Source: Xylocopa sonorina
Lineage: Eukaryota > Arthropoda > Insecta > Hymenoptera > Apidae
DNA: 64,000 nt
Direction: 5' to 3'
NCBI RefSeq assembly: GCF_050948175.1
Contig: NW_027490463.1
Coordinates: forward strand, 124,001-188,000
Shown here: positions 8,761-19,785 of the stretch, one piece after another
Layout: each line of letters begins with the position of its first letter
How positions within the stretch are numbered: the stretch's first letter is position 1
Position numbers and translations under genes: made by a program
The notes under the pieces: model-generated
The model's database searches: none
Told to the model about the DNA's origin: nothing
The model's input: the letters and a program-made list of their open reading frames with translations, nothing else

Positions 8761-10252
8761 GAAATCCATCAAGATTAAAGATACTGTGTATGTATTAGAG
8801 GATGCGTACAATAAGAAAGGACTATTACATGGATAAATTGTAGAATTCCATTTGTAATTGATAATTAGATTATAAACATTTATATGCTTTTATAGGACAT
8901 TTAAATACATCAAAATTGCAGCACGCAGGTGTGTAAATATCACTTTGCGATCTCATTTCATTTTGGCAGTTATACTTATATATAAGCATCCATCCAGGCA
9001 TAAAGCTTGATAAGCTTTCAACTATAAAATAATTATGAAACATTAGACTTTTCGCTGGCGTTGGTCTATTTTATCATTTCCAGAACTTGTGAAGCAGCTA
9101 GAACCATAACAACAAAGTACTTGATATCTTTGCTCATTGTGTAAAAAAAAAAATTAAAAATGAATAACTATGTTCATTTTATTATAAATGTATGAGTAAA
9201 GTTCAATCCACATAATTAAATATTTCCAAACGTAATTTGTTTGATTTTGATCATTTAACGTTGCGAAATATATTACAAAAATATATAAAAATATATTTTA
9301 CTTTACTTATTTTAACATTTAAAATATTTTATATTATCATATTAAACTTTTACAAAAAGAAACAAAATTTTTATAAGTAGGAATGATTTTTCCTTAATTA
9401 GTTAATATGTCGGTATCTTTTAAAAAGACGGTATTCAATTTTTCAAAGTTAGTTTCGACTCTAAATTTACCATTAATATCTCTTATTTCATTGCTTTTCG
9501 TAGATCAGCGATAATTTTCAACTTTTCCATTACAACTTTTCCGATGCAAGTATTAATTCTCGGAAAGATTTATAATATTATATTACTAGTAAACTTATTT
9601 TGCATTTCTAATTAATTTGAACGTAAAAAAAATTTTTTTATGAGAAAGCATTGCGAGAAAATTATGAGAATCCATTTTTAATGTTGTACCTAGTGGTTGA
9701 CTAGGTTCTCTTCTCCCTGTCGCATCTTCCTACCATTTTTGAGATCCAAGAACCGTGTACCGTCTTCGTCACCTTTAAAATTTACGAAATTTACATATTG
9801 TAAATTTTTGCAAATGTGATATTAATTAACTTCTGAATTATGGTTGCTTGGGCAATAAATCAGACTGATCTATAACGTACTGTAATGTACGAAGACCAAG
9901 AAATTTTTTTAACATAATGAACAATAGATAATATTTGAGTTTACAGTGTTGTTAACGAACTCGCTGTTTAAATTAATTTGGATGACAATTAATATTTGCA
10001 TGATCTTTTCCATTGTCATATATAATTATCCAAAACTATCTGTTCTAAATTCTCCTCTAGGGAGGAATCAGGCATCAACTTATCTTATCAATAATATTTA
10101 TATTCTGTAAAATAAATTGATTTGTTCACTAAAATATATATTTATACATTCATATATTAATTGTAAACCTTTATTTAATTATTCACATCTAGATTACACG
10201 CATAATGGGTAAAATCAGACATTCCTTGAGTTTTTTAATAACGTCTCATCCA

Positions 10253-10355
10253 TTAAAGACTGATTAGTAACAGATTTACTGTCTTCGTAAAATAAAAAAT
10301 GTACATTGCATCACCCATTATTTCCAGCTTCCCACTATAATTTTGTGATTCTTGC
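10253..10355 (-). pseudogene. Frame SQNYSGKLEIMG, D1 copy
   Basis: On the minus strand SQNYSGKLEIMGDAMY is read, with near-identical words in D3 (about 46835-46930, plus strand) and D4 (63575-63710, minus strand). In D1 and D3 the upstream side is joined to the TCGATAACTCA-type repeat. In D4 it continues into a longer exon-like stretch. D1 and D3 therefore look like truncated copies of the D4 frame. Function unknown. Confidence 0.35.
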
Positions 10356-10359
10356 TGGT

Positions 10360-10640
10360 GTTGCTTGTGATTAATAATCCATAAATTATCGACGACTAGA
10401 GTTACCAACAACCGACAACGTATGATATCACACACGAGTGGTGTAACCAATAGTAGGTAACTCAAGACTTATGAACGACTGGAGTTTCCTGCGGTCGATA
10501 ACTCACGATATATCGACAGTAAGTGATGCATGATGTCGATAACTCATGATGTTATAACGGCCGGCATTACGAATAGTCGGTAATTCAAGAACTATCGACG
10601 GATGACATTGCCAGCTATTGATAATCCATCTCTTACTTGG
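10360..10640 (+). repeat. Degenerate GTCGATAACTCA minisatellite
   Basis: Words such as TCGATAACTCACGAT, GTAACTCAAGA and TATCGACG recur at loose spacing in both orientations. The inverted counterpart is 46560-46810. No coding sequence is evident. Confidence 0.5.
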
Positions 10641-10885
10641 CTTAACTTAATCTATCATCCTCTAAAATTAATTTAAACCAAGCTAAACCCAGTTACACCT
10701 AATCTGACTTAACTTGCCTTCACTCAAATCTAACCCAACCTAACACAATCGAACTTTCCCTCTTTTAAACATAAGCAAATCAAACCTACGCTTTCTTAAA
10801 TCTATCCTAGCATAACCGAGCAACCTAACAAACATTTCGAAACATAATCCAACCTTAACTGACCTAGCGTAACCTAACTAAATCT
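10641..10885 (-). repeat. Degenerate CCTAA telomere-type tract
   Basis: Many CTAACC, CCTAA and close variants (AACCTAACC, TAACCTAACT) read as decayed CCTAA repeats, i.e. TTAGG on the minus strand. The tract matches 46385-46560 inverted. It directly precedes the 5' end of an R1-clade LINE on the plus strand. At this site no SART-like LINE is present, so it behaves as the empty counterpart of 43.78-46.56 kb. Confidence 0.7.
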
Positions 10886-10888
10886 AAC

Positions 10889-11915
10889 GTGACCACACTT
10901 CCATCTCGGGACGGAAGCAACTTCTGGAACTTTTCTAGGGATGAGGCTATGCAGTAAGTCTTCCGCAGTTTTGGAGTGGCAGAGATCCGCTCCGATTGAA
11001 CGCTTATCCACGTAACGTAATGTAATGATCGGTGGGTTCAATCGGAGCGGATCCGCATCGAGTACAGGAGTGCCTTCGGCGGAATGAAAACGAATAATCG
11101 GAATCTCCAATATATGACATATATATATATCAACGGATGCAAGGGAGAACACTCGAATTCGGGATAGCGAAACCGGAGCGCCATCCTGAGGTAATGGTAC
11201 AACGCCGGTTCCGGGATGGTGTAGAAAGGGAATGTGGAGGATCGAAAGCATAAAATAACAACAATGTAACTAAAGAGAAAGAAAAAGAAAATCTGTGGAA
11301 ACATTGCATTTATTAAAAAGAAAATATTAATTTAAATTGAACGAATCAATATCACTCATTGCGACAAGCTTAATGGAAAACGCGTGACTACGAATCGGTT
11401 AGAGTATAAGATAGGTGGTGGTTGCGAGTCGAGTGGCCCTACTCGGCAAACAGTAGGATGACGGAGGGTCTGCAGCCCTCAGCCCCGTCGTGAGCGAGGC
11501 TGCTGGCATATGCTGCTGAAATGTGCTGCTGGCTCGAGATTCGGAATCAGCGCCATCGTATCCTGGCAGAAGATTAAAGGTTGGGCAGGCGGTTCGGAGC
11601 CTCCTGTCGATGACACAAAGGGATAGGGAAATAGAAAGGAATACGAAAAGTGTATATAAAGGAGAAAAAGAAAGCCTCGAAAGGAAGCAAAGACACGGAA
11701 GGAGAAGCATCAGGAGCCGAAGTAAGTGCAGGATAATGGGAAAGTTACCGATAAGAATAACGCCTACACTTTTAAATAGTCGAATAGGCAGCCACGCATA
11801 AGACGCCATGATAGATATTCTGAGCAAGGATATGGCGAAGCTAATGACATATTAGAAAACGTTAATGGAAAATATCAGGCATGTATAAAAACTGATATCG
11901 AACACTTAGTCGAAT
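10889..11915 (+). mobile_element. R1-clade (TRAS-oriented) LINE, 5' fragment
   Basis: This aligns inverted with 43770-42640, the 5' UTR and ORF1 start of the LINE on the minus strand there, and part of it with 30762-31280. It begins ACCACACTTCC right after the CCTAA tract, so the sense strand follows CCTAA repeats as in TRAS elements. The copy stops at about 11915 inside ORF1, and the rest is missing. A 5' piece without its 3' end is not a normal LINE truncation, so a later deletion is likely. Confidence 0.65.
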
Positions 11916-11948
11916 TTACTGGTGAACGGTACAGAGAATATTATATAC

Positions 11949-11968
11949 TATATATATATATATATATA
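11949..11968 (+). repeat. (TA)n microsatellite
   Basis: About ten TA units occur at the edge of block F. Confidence 0.9.
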
Positions 11969-11979
11969 ACGTGTAACTT

Positions 11980-12412
11980 GGATTTATGAATTCTCATATG
12001 CAGCAATAAATTAGTCCGCATATCGTGTATATATATATTTAAGAGACCTAGAAGTGAAATACAGGTTCTGATAAAGTTGGCTTCCTGAATTGGAAGGGTG
12101 TTCGTTTTTGGTGCAAGCGATGTAGATATACTCGTTAGTGGGAGTGAGGCAATAGTGCTCGTCGGTGAGATTGAAACAGCGATGACTGGTGTGAACGAGC
12201 CGTGTATACCGGTCGGTTCGAGTGACACAGCGGTACTTGGTGTGTGTGAGCGTGTGCAGGTGTGCGCGCATGAACGCTGCCGGTTGCCGGTGTTGTAGGC
12301 GAGTGCGGCGGGTTGCCTGAGTCCAGGAGTTGATGATAGAAGTGCGAGAAGGTTCATGTGTGGAATGAGTGGCAGGGGCTATACACGACGTTACACTTAG
12401 AGGTGATATCCC
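11980..12412 (+). repeat. Block F, copy 1
   Basis: This matches 40272-40812 inverted. Shared words include ATATGCAGCAATA, GGTGTTCGT, GAGATTSAAASAGCGAT, TATACCGGTCGGTTCGAGTG, and TGTGYGAGCGYGTGCAGG. The right copy is ~100 bp longer near its LINE-side end. Neither strand has a convincing protein. It is bordered by satellite on one side and the R1-clade LINE on the other in both places. Confidence 0.65.
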
Positions 12413-12835
12413 GTTGCATGAATTTGTGGAACTCACATTCCTTTGAAAAGCAGAAGCAGATAAGTATAATGCAATGCATAGAACATCACAAATAACTTAC
12501 CTTGTAACGTTGAAATGAGATGGGCTCTCGCGTTGTATGAAGCATTAGAACTCTCATGCATTGGCACGCAAATACTACGAAACGCCTTCACATTGCATGC
12601 AACCGTAGGATTCATGGGATACGTAAGTATCAAAGAAATAGAGTTCTAACGCTTCACGTATCGCGATGATACATTTCATCCCAACGTTTCAAAGCAAGTA
12701 AGTTGTAATCTTCTAAGCATATTCTTATGCTTATATATTTCTACACTTCAAAGGAATGTGAATTCTACAGATCCATGCAATTCCATGTATAGCATTATGC
12801 TTATCTACTTGTATACTTTGAAATTTTCTTTTCTT
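12413..12835. repeat. ~174-bp satellite B, inverted pair
   Basis: About one monomer in reverse orientation (12413-12615) meets one in forward orientation (12620-12835). The typical words TTGAAATGAGATG and GAATGTGAATTCTACAG are readable. Confidence 0.75.
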
Positions 12836-12846
12836 CTAAACACCAA

Positions 12847-13182
12847 GTGGCCAGGAAGCCTCTTACAGGGAACGAACTGAACATTTTTATTGGTGTCCCG
12901 CTTATATTGGTTGTAGCGCCTCTTCCTGAAATTAGATTATATTGGTTTCAAAAGGAAATGTGTACAAACGATCGAATAAAAAACGCGGTGAAGCGCAATC
13001 GGTTTATACAGAATACTTTTCATTTCACCGTTATTTCCATGGCTAGGACTGAGGATCGTTTGTATAAACTTAGAATTGTTGTTAACGCAATTCTTTACAC
13101 TTTCGAAAATACTATTAACACGTTGAGTGCAACGCCGATCTTGCTGCACTTCTCGCTCAGGCGGCAGCGCGTGAGTACTTGA
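12847..13182 (+). pseudogene. piggyBac-like transposase fragment (DDE domain start)
   Basis: The frame reads LTGNELNIFIGVPLILV, then LPEIRLYWF, a basic stretch with KRNRFIQNTFHF, and DRLYKLRIVVNAI. The order ExxxFxGxxLxxG, LPxxRxYW, RxRFxxIxxxxHF, DRLYKIRPxxxxL is that of the DDE_Tnp_1_7 domain of piggyBac transposases. Only about 100 residues are present, before most of the catalytic Asp residues. The frame is open but lacks the rest of the gene. Upstream is satellite B. It stands 5' of a piggyBac-like N-terminus at 13454, an order that cannot come from one intact element. Confidence 0.6.
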
Positions 13183-13453
13183 TGCCGAATGCTTGACTAA
13201 TGGGTATAAACAAACGATGACTTTAATACACTGTATCCGTTTCGCTTGGACTGTCGAAATGATACAAGCAATGCATTTGTATGCAATGTATAAACATAAA
13301 ATAATGGGATGGGAATGCCAGAGAGGCGAAAGAGCAAATACAAGACGAGTGTCATTCTAAAAAATCCACGGGAGTATAAAGACCTATTGCAGCAGAGAGA
13401 ATTCAGTATTATAGTGACTATTTTGAAAAAGTTTTGGTATCCATCAGCTAAAA

Positions 13454-13708
13454 ATGTTGAGAGGACGAACAGATAGTGACTCGTCAGGAGAGCTATTTGT
13501 ACCACGCAAATGTCGGCGTATAATACCACCACCATCTTCAGATAGTGACAATTCATCTAGTATTTCACTAAGAAATACTGAAACAAGTGATCCAAATGAT
13601 TGGTTTGATCCGCGAGGCAACCAGCCAATCATTATACCTTTCTCAAGTCTCTATGGTGCCAAACTCGCTCATGAGGAAATGCAAAATTGTAGCACATTCT
13701 ATGTGTAA
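13454..13708 (+). pseudogene. Possible piggyBac transposase N-terminus
   Basis: An 84-codon frame from an ATG is rich in Ser and Asp (SSDSDNSSS, RRIIPPPS) and then reads DWFDPRGNQP and IIPFSSLYG. An acidic, serine-rich head followed by W..P.GN.P..PF is common in piggyBac-family N-termini, but that similarity is loose. The frame stops where the gypsy LTR region starts. The alternative is an unrelated low-complexity frame. Confidence 0.35.
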
Positions 13709-13714
13709 TTGTAG

Positions 13715-13870
13715 CGCATATCATAAATATACACACGAAATATCATTTATTCCGCACATTCGCTCTCGCTCGCATTCTAGAATATTCCACGCACCTAACA
13801 TTTGAAACTTGAATTATTGATTAGCTTTTAAATTAAGATAATTTCGTTACTCTTCACTCGGCCGTCCTGC
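13715..13870 (-). repeat. gypsy 3' LTR (partial)
   Basis: Shares CATTTATTCC, CTCGCTCGC, TAGAATATTCCA and ACATTTGAAAC, in order, with 18270-18405. The exact ends are unclear. Confidence 0.7.
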
Positions 13871-13999
13871 ATGAACAATCGTTCCGAAACGTCTTCATTC
13901 ATGTCATCTTCGATTTCAGATAAGTATCATAGATTTCTTCGATTCACAATTTCATAGAATCTGCTGACGTCGATATTTATAGGAGTCCTTCTCCTTGCC

Positions 14000-14930
14000 C
14001 TACCTTTCAAGCTACAAATCGTTGATTGCGTAAAACTCGTGCAACTTCATACGGTTCAAAATATTTATGAGCTATATTTAGACCAGTACTCTGTTGCATA
14101 CGTTTAATTGCCACTAGATCTCCTTCACGATAAATTCTAGCCTTTCGTCTACTTTTGTTAAAAGTTCGCCTATTCTCTTATTGGATCCTGGATATATTTT
14201 TACTTGCTTGAAGTCGTACTTCATCTCGTTTATCATGAAAAGTTGCGATCCATTCCTTTTCAAGTATGTCTCGGATGTCAAGATAACATTTAAGTCGAGG
14301 ATGTGTCCCAAAGAGAAGATGAAACGGTGACGTGCTAATACTTCGATGTATTGTTGATTTCAAACATTGTTGATCTACTTCTAAATACTTATATCATTCA
14401 CAGGGCTTAGGTGTAGCTAATTTTGCTGACAACAGTATGAATGTTCTATTACGACGTTCAACTTGACCATTAGCTCTAGGATTTCCTGTTGTAGTTGAAA
14501 CATGTTCTATATCTTCTTCTTGAGAATATTGCTTGAAATCATTTGCTGTGAAAGCCGTTCCCCTATCAGAAATTATTCGACGGAGATTACAGAAAATAGT
14601 CGCTTGCTTCTTCAGGAGTGACAAAACTTCATCTGTAGTAGTAGATTTTGTAGCATAAAGCCATGCAAATTTTGTAAAAGCATCTACCACTACAAATATA
14701 TACTGATACGTTTTTATTTGTCGATGGCAGTGGGCCAAGATAATCGATATGAAATGTATCAAAAAGAATAATCCTCTTTTCAATCGGATTTAAATGACAC
14801 TCCTGCTTCCCCTGCATCTTTTCGGCTAAGATGCATGCAACACAATTTTTTACCACCTTTTCAACTTGCTGCCGAAAGTTTGGAATCTAATAATCTTTAC
14901 GTACGATAGCTTCAGTCTTGACCACAGAAA
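14000..14930 (-). pseudogene. gypsy integrase
   Basis: This minus-strand region encodes the integrase that would join element DNA to the chromosome. The zinc-binding part keeps NCVACILAEKMQGKQ. The catalytic core shows FDTFHIDYLGPLP (first Asp), then VVVDAFTKFAWLY, IISDRGTAFTA (second Asp) and NPRANGQVERRNRT (Glu), so the DDE triad is visible. Then TIHRSISTSPFHLLFGTHPR follows. At least three frame changes occur between 14.1 and 14.9 kb. The family is certain; activity is excluded. Confidence 0.8.
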
Positions 14931-15199
14931 AATGTCCACACTCATAAGCCTACCTTATTTTATGTATCTGCATCCGACATGACACTACTAGTTGAATATT
15001 ACCTCCAGAGTTTCTGTACAGAAAATTTCCCCGTAAAACATAATCATTCGTCTTGTTTAGAAGTACCACATCTCGAAGTTTCAATACAGTCTCATCTTCT
15101 TCCTGTGCTTTTCACAAACGCGCTGTAAGACTTGCATCAGATCCATCGATTAGGAAATTCGTAGGAAGAGGATTTCTACTAAGCGCATCAACATGTACC

Positions 15200-15560
15200 A
15201 TGTCCATCCCTGGACGATGCTCTATCCGGTAATCAAATTCTTTGAACGATAATGCTCATCATGCAACACATACACGAAGATCTTTCTTATTCATTGTAGG
15301 AGTAATAATAGCTCGGCAATTAATAACAATAATAAACGAAATTCCTAATAAAGGAACTCCACATTTCTTCAACGCTTTTACTATTGCTAAAACTTGAAAC
15401 TCATAGCTACTGTATTTAGATGCAGCAGAAGTTGTCTTACCACTAGAAAATAATATACAGGCTGAAAAGGTTGATCTTCGTTATTTCTTTGAAATAAAAT
15501 CGCTCTGTACCCTAGCGCAGAAGCATCTGTATGCAGCTCCATCTCTACTTCTACTAGAAT
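15200..15560 (-). pseudogene. gypsy RNase H fragment
   Basis: ELHTDASALGYRAILFQRN, read on the minus strand near 15490-15545, matches the first catalytic Asp motif of gypsy RNase H. Coding sense decays after it, with a readable remnant further down. It lies between RT and integrase as expected. Confidence 0.65.
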
Positions 15561-15568
15561 GCTTCCAT

Positions 15569-15757
15569 TTAAGTCGCTCGAAAACAGAATTTAGCATTCG
15601 CTTGCAGAAGGTTAGGCAAAGGTCGCACAATTACAGGGTACTCACGGATAAATTTACGAAAATACCCGATGAGTCCAAGTAAACTTTGTACTTGTTTAAC
15701 ATTTGTCGGCTCTGAAAATCGTCGGACTGCATCAGTTTTAGTGAGGGGCGAATACAA
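15569..15757 (-). pseudogene. gypsy RT thumb and connection
   Basis: The frame reads KTDAVRRFSEPTNVKQVQSL and LGLIGYFRKFI, the conserved region after the gypsy RT palm (P.t.kqlrsFLGL.gYYRrFI). It lies one frame away from the palm block. Confidence 0.75.
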
Positions 15758-15795
15758 CCATTGTTGATTACATGCCCGAGGAATTCAACAGAAGT

Positions 15796-16265
15796 TTACC
15801 CAAAACAAAATTCTTGCCATCTAAATATTAAACCGGCTCCGCTCGCTACAATTAAAACACTTTCAAGATCTTTGATCCCACGTTCAGTATCATTTGATGA
15901 AATAATCAAATCATTCATGTATGCTAAAACTATTTTCTCACGAATAAGATCTCTAAATATGGTATTTGCAAATCTTTGAAAAACTGCTGGAGAATTACAT
16001 AAACCAAAAGGGACTCGTAAGAATTCATAATGACCATCTGGTACAATAAATGCTGTATACTTTCGACTTGATTTATCCTGTCGCACGTGAGAGAACCCGT
16101 TTTTCAAGTCAAGAGTACTGAAATTGCGCGCGACTTGTAACAGATCTAATTGGTCTTCAATCAGTTGTAACGGATATCTACATTTAATTATCTTTTTATT
16201 AATTTGTCGATGATCCACACATAATCTAAACGAATCATTTTTCTTCCGAACGCGAACAACCGGAC
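15796..16265 (-). pseudogene. gypsy reverse transcriptase palm with YMND
   Basis: In order the frame reads SPVVRVRKKNDSFRLCVDHR, INKKIIKCRYPLQLIEDQLD, FSTLDLKNGFSHV (motif A Asp), GHYEFLRVPFGLCNSPAVFQ (motif B region) and LAYMNDLIISS. The last is motif C, normally YxDD. The first of the two Asp is replaced by Asn, which should abolish polymerisation. The part upstream of 16218 is interrupted by the end of the open frame. The gypsy family is clear from VPFGLCNSPA. Confidence 0.8.
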
Positions 16266-16699
16266 TCGCATAATCAGAAGTAGATAACTGAGAGACTCCA
16301 GCTGCAATCCACTGTTCTATCTACACATTAACAATCTCTTTTTGCGACGCTGACAATCGTCTCGCCGATTGATATACGGACTATTCGCCTTTCAATATTA
16401 ATTTTATTGCAATTTCACGTTCAAAGGTTTTCCTCGGCTTGTAATTACTAATAAGATTTTCTATCGCCACTTGCTAATTAGGATCTAATGCATGAGACAC
16501 ATCAACTTGATTTACTTCTAACACGACACTCGTCACATCTGTTTTAAATATTTCCGGTACAGTGCTTTCTCTTTCAACAATTTCGCGCGTTACTTTCGGT
16601 AATCAACGAATAAACGCTTGTGTCGAACAATGGTATCAGAGATTCCTTCTATACAAATCGGATATCAATGCCCATCTACGGTAATTTCTGCTTGAAATT

Positions 16700-16870
16700 C
16701 ACCAAATGTTGTATCATTCTTTGAACCTATACCATCGAAATGTAATTCATTGTGTCGTAATTCCGGAAACCGAGCTTAATAAACTCGTCTGTGTGAATTA
16801 AATTAAAATCACATCCTGAGTCCACTAATGCTTCGATCCTGTATCCGTTAAGTAAATCATTTTTGATATA
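16700..16870 (-). pseudogene. gypsy aspartic protease
   Basis: On the minus strand IEALVDSGCDFNLIHTDEF is readable near 16790-16845. DSG is the active-site triplet of retroviral-type aspartic proteases, which cut gag-pol. It follows the gag knuckles directly, as expected. Confidence 0.7.
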
Positions 16871-16876
16871 CTTTCC

Positions 16877-17248
16877 TTACGATACTCCTAATGTCGCGCA
16901 GCTCTCTTCACTCGTTTTAAATTTCTTGGGACATTTCGACGCAATATGTCCACGTTCTTGACATATAAAACATTTTACTCCGCGATATTTCGTTGGACAA
17001 TTCACGCTAATATGATCGCGCCCACCACAATTATAACATCGTACAATATTACCGGTGAACTCTTTTATCTCACCCACATTGACCACCTCGTTTTGTTCAT
17101 TTCTATCGAAACTATTTTCATACTTCTCAAACTTTGTTGACATCTGCACACCCGACAAACCTTGATCTCGGAGAATTACCTCTTCAAACGCTTTCGAAAG
17201 TTGATCGGTTTTTGTAATCTGTTGAATACGCGCCTGGCTACTGAGCAT
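16877..17248 (-). pseudogene. gypsy gag nucleocapsid, two CCHC knuckles
   Basis: The frame holds CYNCGGRDHISVNC and CFICQERGHIASKC, two classic Cx2Cx4Hx4C knuckles that bind element RNA in the particle. A basic tail (CPKKFKTSEE) follows. The upstream half is the end of the gag capsid region, in a frame offset from the capsid block, which shows a frameshift near 17180-17250. Confidence 0.85.
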
Positions 17249-17643
17249 TTCATCGGGATGCCGTCAATCAAATATTCAGGTATTTCATGGTCGTTGATTG
17301 GTACTCGATTTCTAAGGATGATCTTCTCGTGCAAATATTCATGAAATGTCACGTTCTTCTTCCATAATCGCTCTTCAAATTCCTTCCTTATTTCAAACTT
17401 GCTTTGTGGATGATAAAACGTAACTCTTAATTCTTCCCGCAGTCGGTTGAATGGCATAGTTATATATTCTAGTTTAGAATGAAACCATTCAAATGCTTTT
17501 CCCTTCAGTCTCATGCTGATAAGTAATCGTGCAACGTCACCTTCCAATTTATATATCGTCTTCAACAAATTGATCTGCTTCTTCCAAATTTCACAATCAC
17601 CAGATTTGCCATCAAATTTACAAAGTAAATTTGCTACTGCCAA
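17176..17643 (-). pseudogene. gypsy gag capsid region
   Basis: A frame of 155 codons reads LLCKFDGKSGDCEIWKKQIN, then AFEWFHSKLEYI and LREELRVTFYHP, a typical retrotransposon gag capsid (W..F..L......A..W). It overlaps the knuckle block at its C-terminal end through a frameshift. Its role would be particle assembly. Confidence 0.75.
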
Positions 17644-17658
17644 AATATTCGTTCGCCG

Positions 17659-18006
17659 CTAACTAATTTCAGATAAAACACAACAACGCATCGCATCTAA
17701 CTCAAGGCGCAACATAACTAACTCACCTTCTGTTAATTCTTTTTCCTTTATGGAAAAACTAATTTCTCGTTGCTGTAAATTCATTGCTGGCTGCATGTTT
17801 GATGATACATCAACACACGACCCTTCATTATCTTCACGAACCTCCTTCAGCTTGTCATCTATCCACGTTCCGTCTGGGTCAACATCCATCAAACGGGAAA
17901 TTAATATAGCTTTCGAACCAGCAGTAGGTAGTTTATGCTCCATTAATATTTCTTCTAGCGCAGTAACTGTGATTTTACTCAAATCTTTCATTGCGAAAAT
18001 TTTCAC
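17659..18006 (-). pseudogene. gypsy gag N-terminus with SAP-like motif
   Basis: The frame starts MKIFAMKDLSKITVTALEEI and continues LMEHKLPTAGSKAILISRLM, a pattern close to the SAP helix-turn-helix motif (L...L...gLp.sGsKa.Li.Rl) that binds AT-rich DNA. An acidic coiled-coil-prone stretch follows (QREISFSIKEKELTEGELVM). SAP-like heads occur in some insect gag proteins. It lies 5' of the capsid block, next to the 5' LTR. Confidence 0.6.
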
Positions 18007-18269
18007 TCGACACCCGCGTATAAACTCGAATTGCCTCTACACGAATGTCTAATTTTCTCCAACATTCTGTCTTCAAATACTCAGTGATATTCCAATCCTT
18101 AGAACATATCCCATTTTAATCTAGAATGTCTTCTTGATAATTACTACGCCTGAGATCCACAAATTGTAGGGAACTTATTAACTAAAGACAATCACAAGAT
18201 TTTGTAAATCATTAAATAGTTCATCTCAACTGAGATATAACTCCAAAGAATGCTAATGAACAACAGCTT

Positions 18270-18405
18270 GATCGTTTTAAAATATTTACACGAAAAACCC
18301 ATTTATTCCACACATTAGTTCTCGCTCGCTATTTAGAATATTCCAAGTGCATAACATTTGAAACTAGAATTAATAATTAAGTTTTAAGTTAAGATAATTT
18401 AATTA
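18270..18405 (-). repeat. gypsy 5' LTR (partial)
   Basis: Pairs with 13715-13870 over about 140 bp at visibly less than full identity, so the insertion is old. The ends are unclear. Confidence 0.7.
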
Positions 18406-18419
18406 TCCTTCAATAACAT

Positions 18420-19785
18420 TGAGCATGTATGCCACTACAAATCAAGGGAATGTGAACTCTACAGTTCCTTCAAACGGGATGGTGCTTCGCACTGTCTGCG
18501 TGTAAAAACAATGAAGAACTAGTGCTTCATGCAATGCGATGGCGCTTTTTATTTTAACGTTTCAAAGTAAGTAAGCTGCAGTCATCAAAGCATAGCGTGA
18601 TGCTTATCTGCTTCCTCACTTCAAAAGAATGTCACTTCTACAGTTCCATTACACAGGATGGGGCTTCATGTTGTTTGCGTGTCAAAGCAGCGGAGTTCTA
18701 ATGCTACATGCAATGTGATATCGCATTTCATTTCAACCCTTCAAAGTAAGTAAGCTGCAATCTTCTATGCATAGCATTACGCTTATGTGCATCTACACTT
18801 CCAAACAATGTGGATTCCACAGTTCCATGAATAGGTATGGTGCATCACAGTGCCTGCGTATCACTAGAGTAAAATCCTATTTCTCCATGCAATGCGACGT
18901 CGCATCCCATTTTAGCGCTTCAAACTGAGTAAGCAGTAACATTCTATGCATAGCTTTGTACATATCTGCTTCTACATTTCAAATGTATGTTAATTCTACG
19001 GTTCCATGTATCGGGTTGTTGCTTCATAGTGTCTACATAACAGTACAACGGAGTTCTAATACTCTATGCAATGTGATCGCATCTCACTTCAAAGTTTCAA
19101 AAAAAGGAAGATGCAATCTTTTATGCGTAGCTTATGCTTATCTGCTTTTACTGTTCAAAAGAATATGTATTATACAGTCCATTGCAAATGGATGGCGCCC
19201 CATAATGTCTGCGTGTCAATGCAGTGGTGTTACGCTGCTCCATGCAATGCAATGGCGCATCTAGTTTAATCGTTACAATGTAATTCAGCTGTAATCTCTT
19301 ACGTACAGCATTATGCTTATATGCATCTATACTTCAAAAGAATGTGAGTTCTACAGTTCTATGTATCGGGATGGCACTTCAATTTATCTGCATGTCAAAG
19401 CCATGGTGTTCAAATTTTCCACGCAATGCGATGGCGCATTTCGTTTCGACGTTTCAAAGTACGTAAGCTGTAATGTTCAATGCACAGTACTATGCTTTTC
19501 TGCTTGTACACCTCAACGGAATGTGAATTCTACTGTTTCATGCAACGGTATGGCGCTCCGGAATGTCTACGAGTGAATGTAATAGAGTTCTAATGCTCCT
19601 TGTAATGCGGAAGCGCATGCAGTTACAATGGTTCGAAGTAAGTATGTTGTAATCTTCCATTCGCAAAAATAATTTTTTCTGCTTTCATACTTTAAACGAC
19701 TATGAATTCTTCAGTTTCATGCAACGGAATGGCGCTTCGTAGTATCTACCTCTTAGAGCAATAACGTTCTCTCTCCCGTTTCACG
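18420..19785 (+). repeat. ~174-bp satellite B, forward
   Basis: About eight monomers with GCGATGGCGCATYTCATTTC, AAAGTAAGTAAGCTG and GCATTATGCTTATCTGCTTC. The left end touches the gypsy LTR. Confidence 0.9.

Larger units (their letters stand above)
6455..10640 (+). repeat. Duplicated block D, copy D1
   Basis: AT-rich segment matching D4 (59480-63660) in the same orientation and D3 (50040-46560) inverted. It starts inside the block relative to D4, so its left end is truncated. Landmarks are the conserved ~6650-6900 stretch, the TATAAGTAATATTTTATTTTA tandem near 7271, the cysteine-rich frame at 8034-8186, a purine/pyrimidine alternating tract at 8695-8760, the SQNYSGKLEIMG frame near 10300, and a degenerate TCGATAACTCA repeat at 10360-10640. 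No intact gene is visible. Long parts (8.8-10.2 kb) are plain AT-rich DNA. Confidence 0.85.
13715..18405 (-). mobile_element. Decayed Ty3/gypsy LTR retrotransposon
   Basis: On the minus strand the order is LTR, gag (SAP-like head, capsid, two CCHC knuckles), protease, reverse transcriptase, RNase H, integrase, LTR. Integrase after RNase H is the Ty3/gypsy order. Many stops and frame breaks show that it is dead. No envelope-like frame is seen. It is bounded by piggyBac-like sequence at 13.7 kb and satellite B at 18.4 kb. No convincing target-site duplication could be read. Confidence 0.85.

Noticed and set aside
11399..11827. A 142-codon minus-strand frame
   Set aside because: It lies antisense in the R1-clade LINE 5' region and is not conserved at 42.7-43.1 kb as protein.
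11941..12436. Overlapping minus-strand frames of ~140 codons in block F
   Set aside because: Low-complexity Ser/Thr/His reading. The inverted copy has different stops and no motif.
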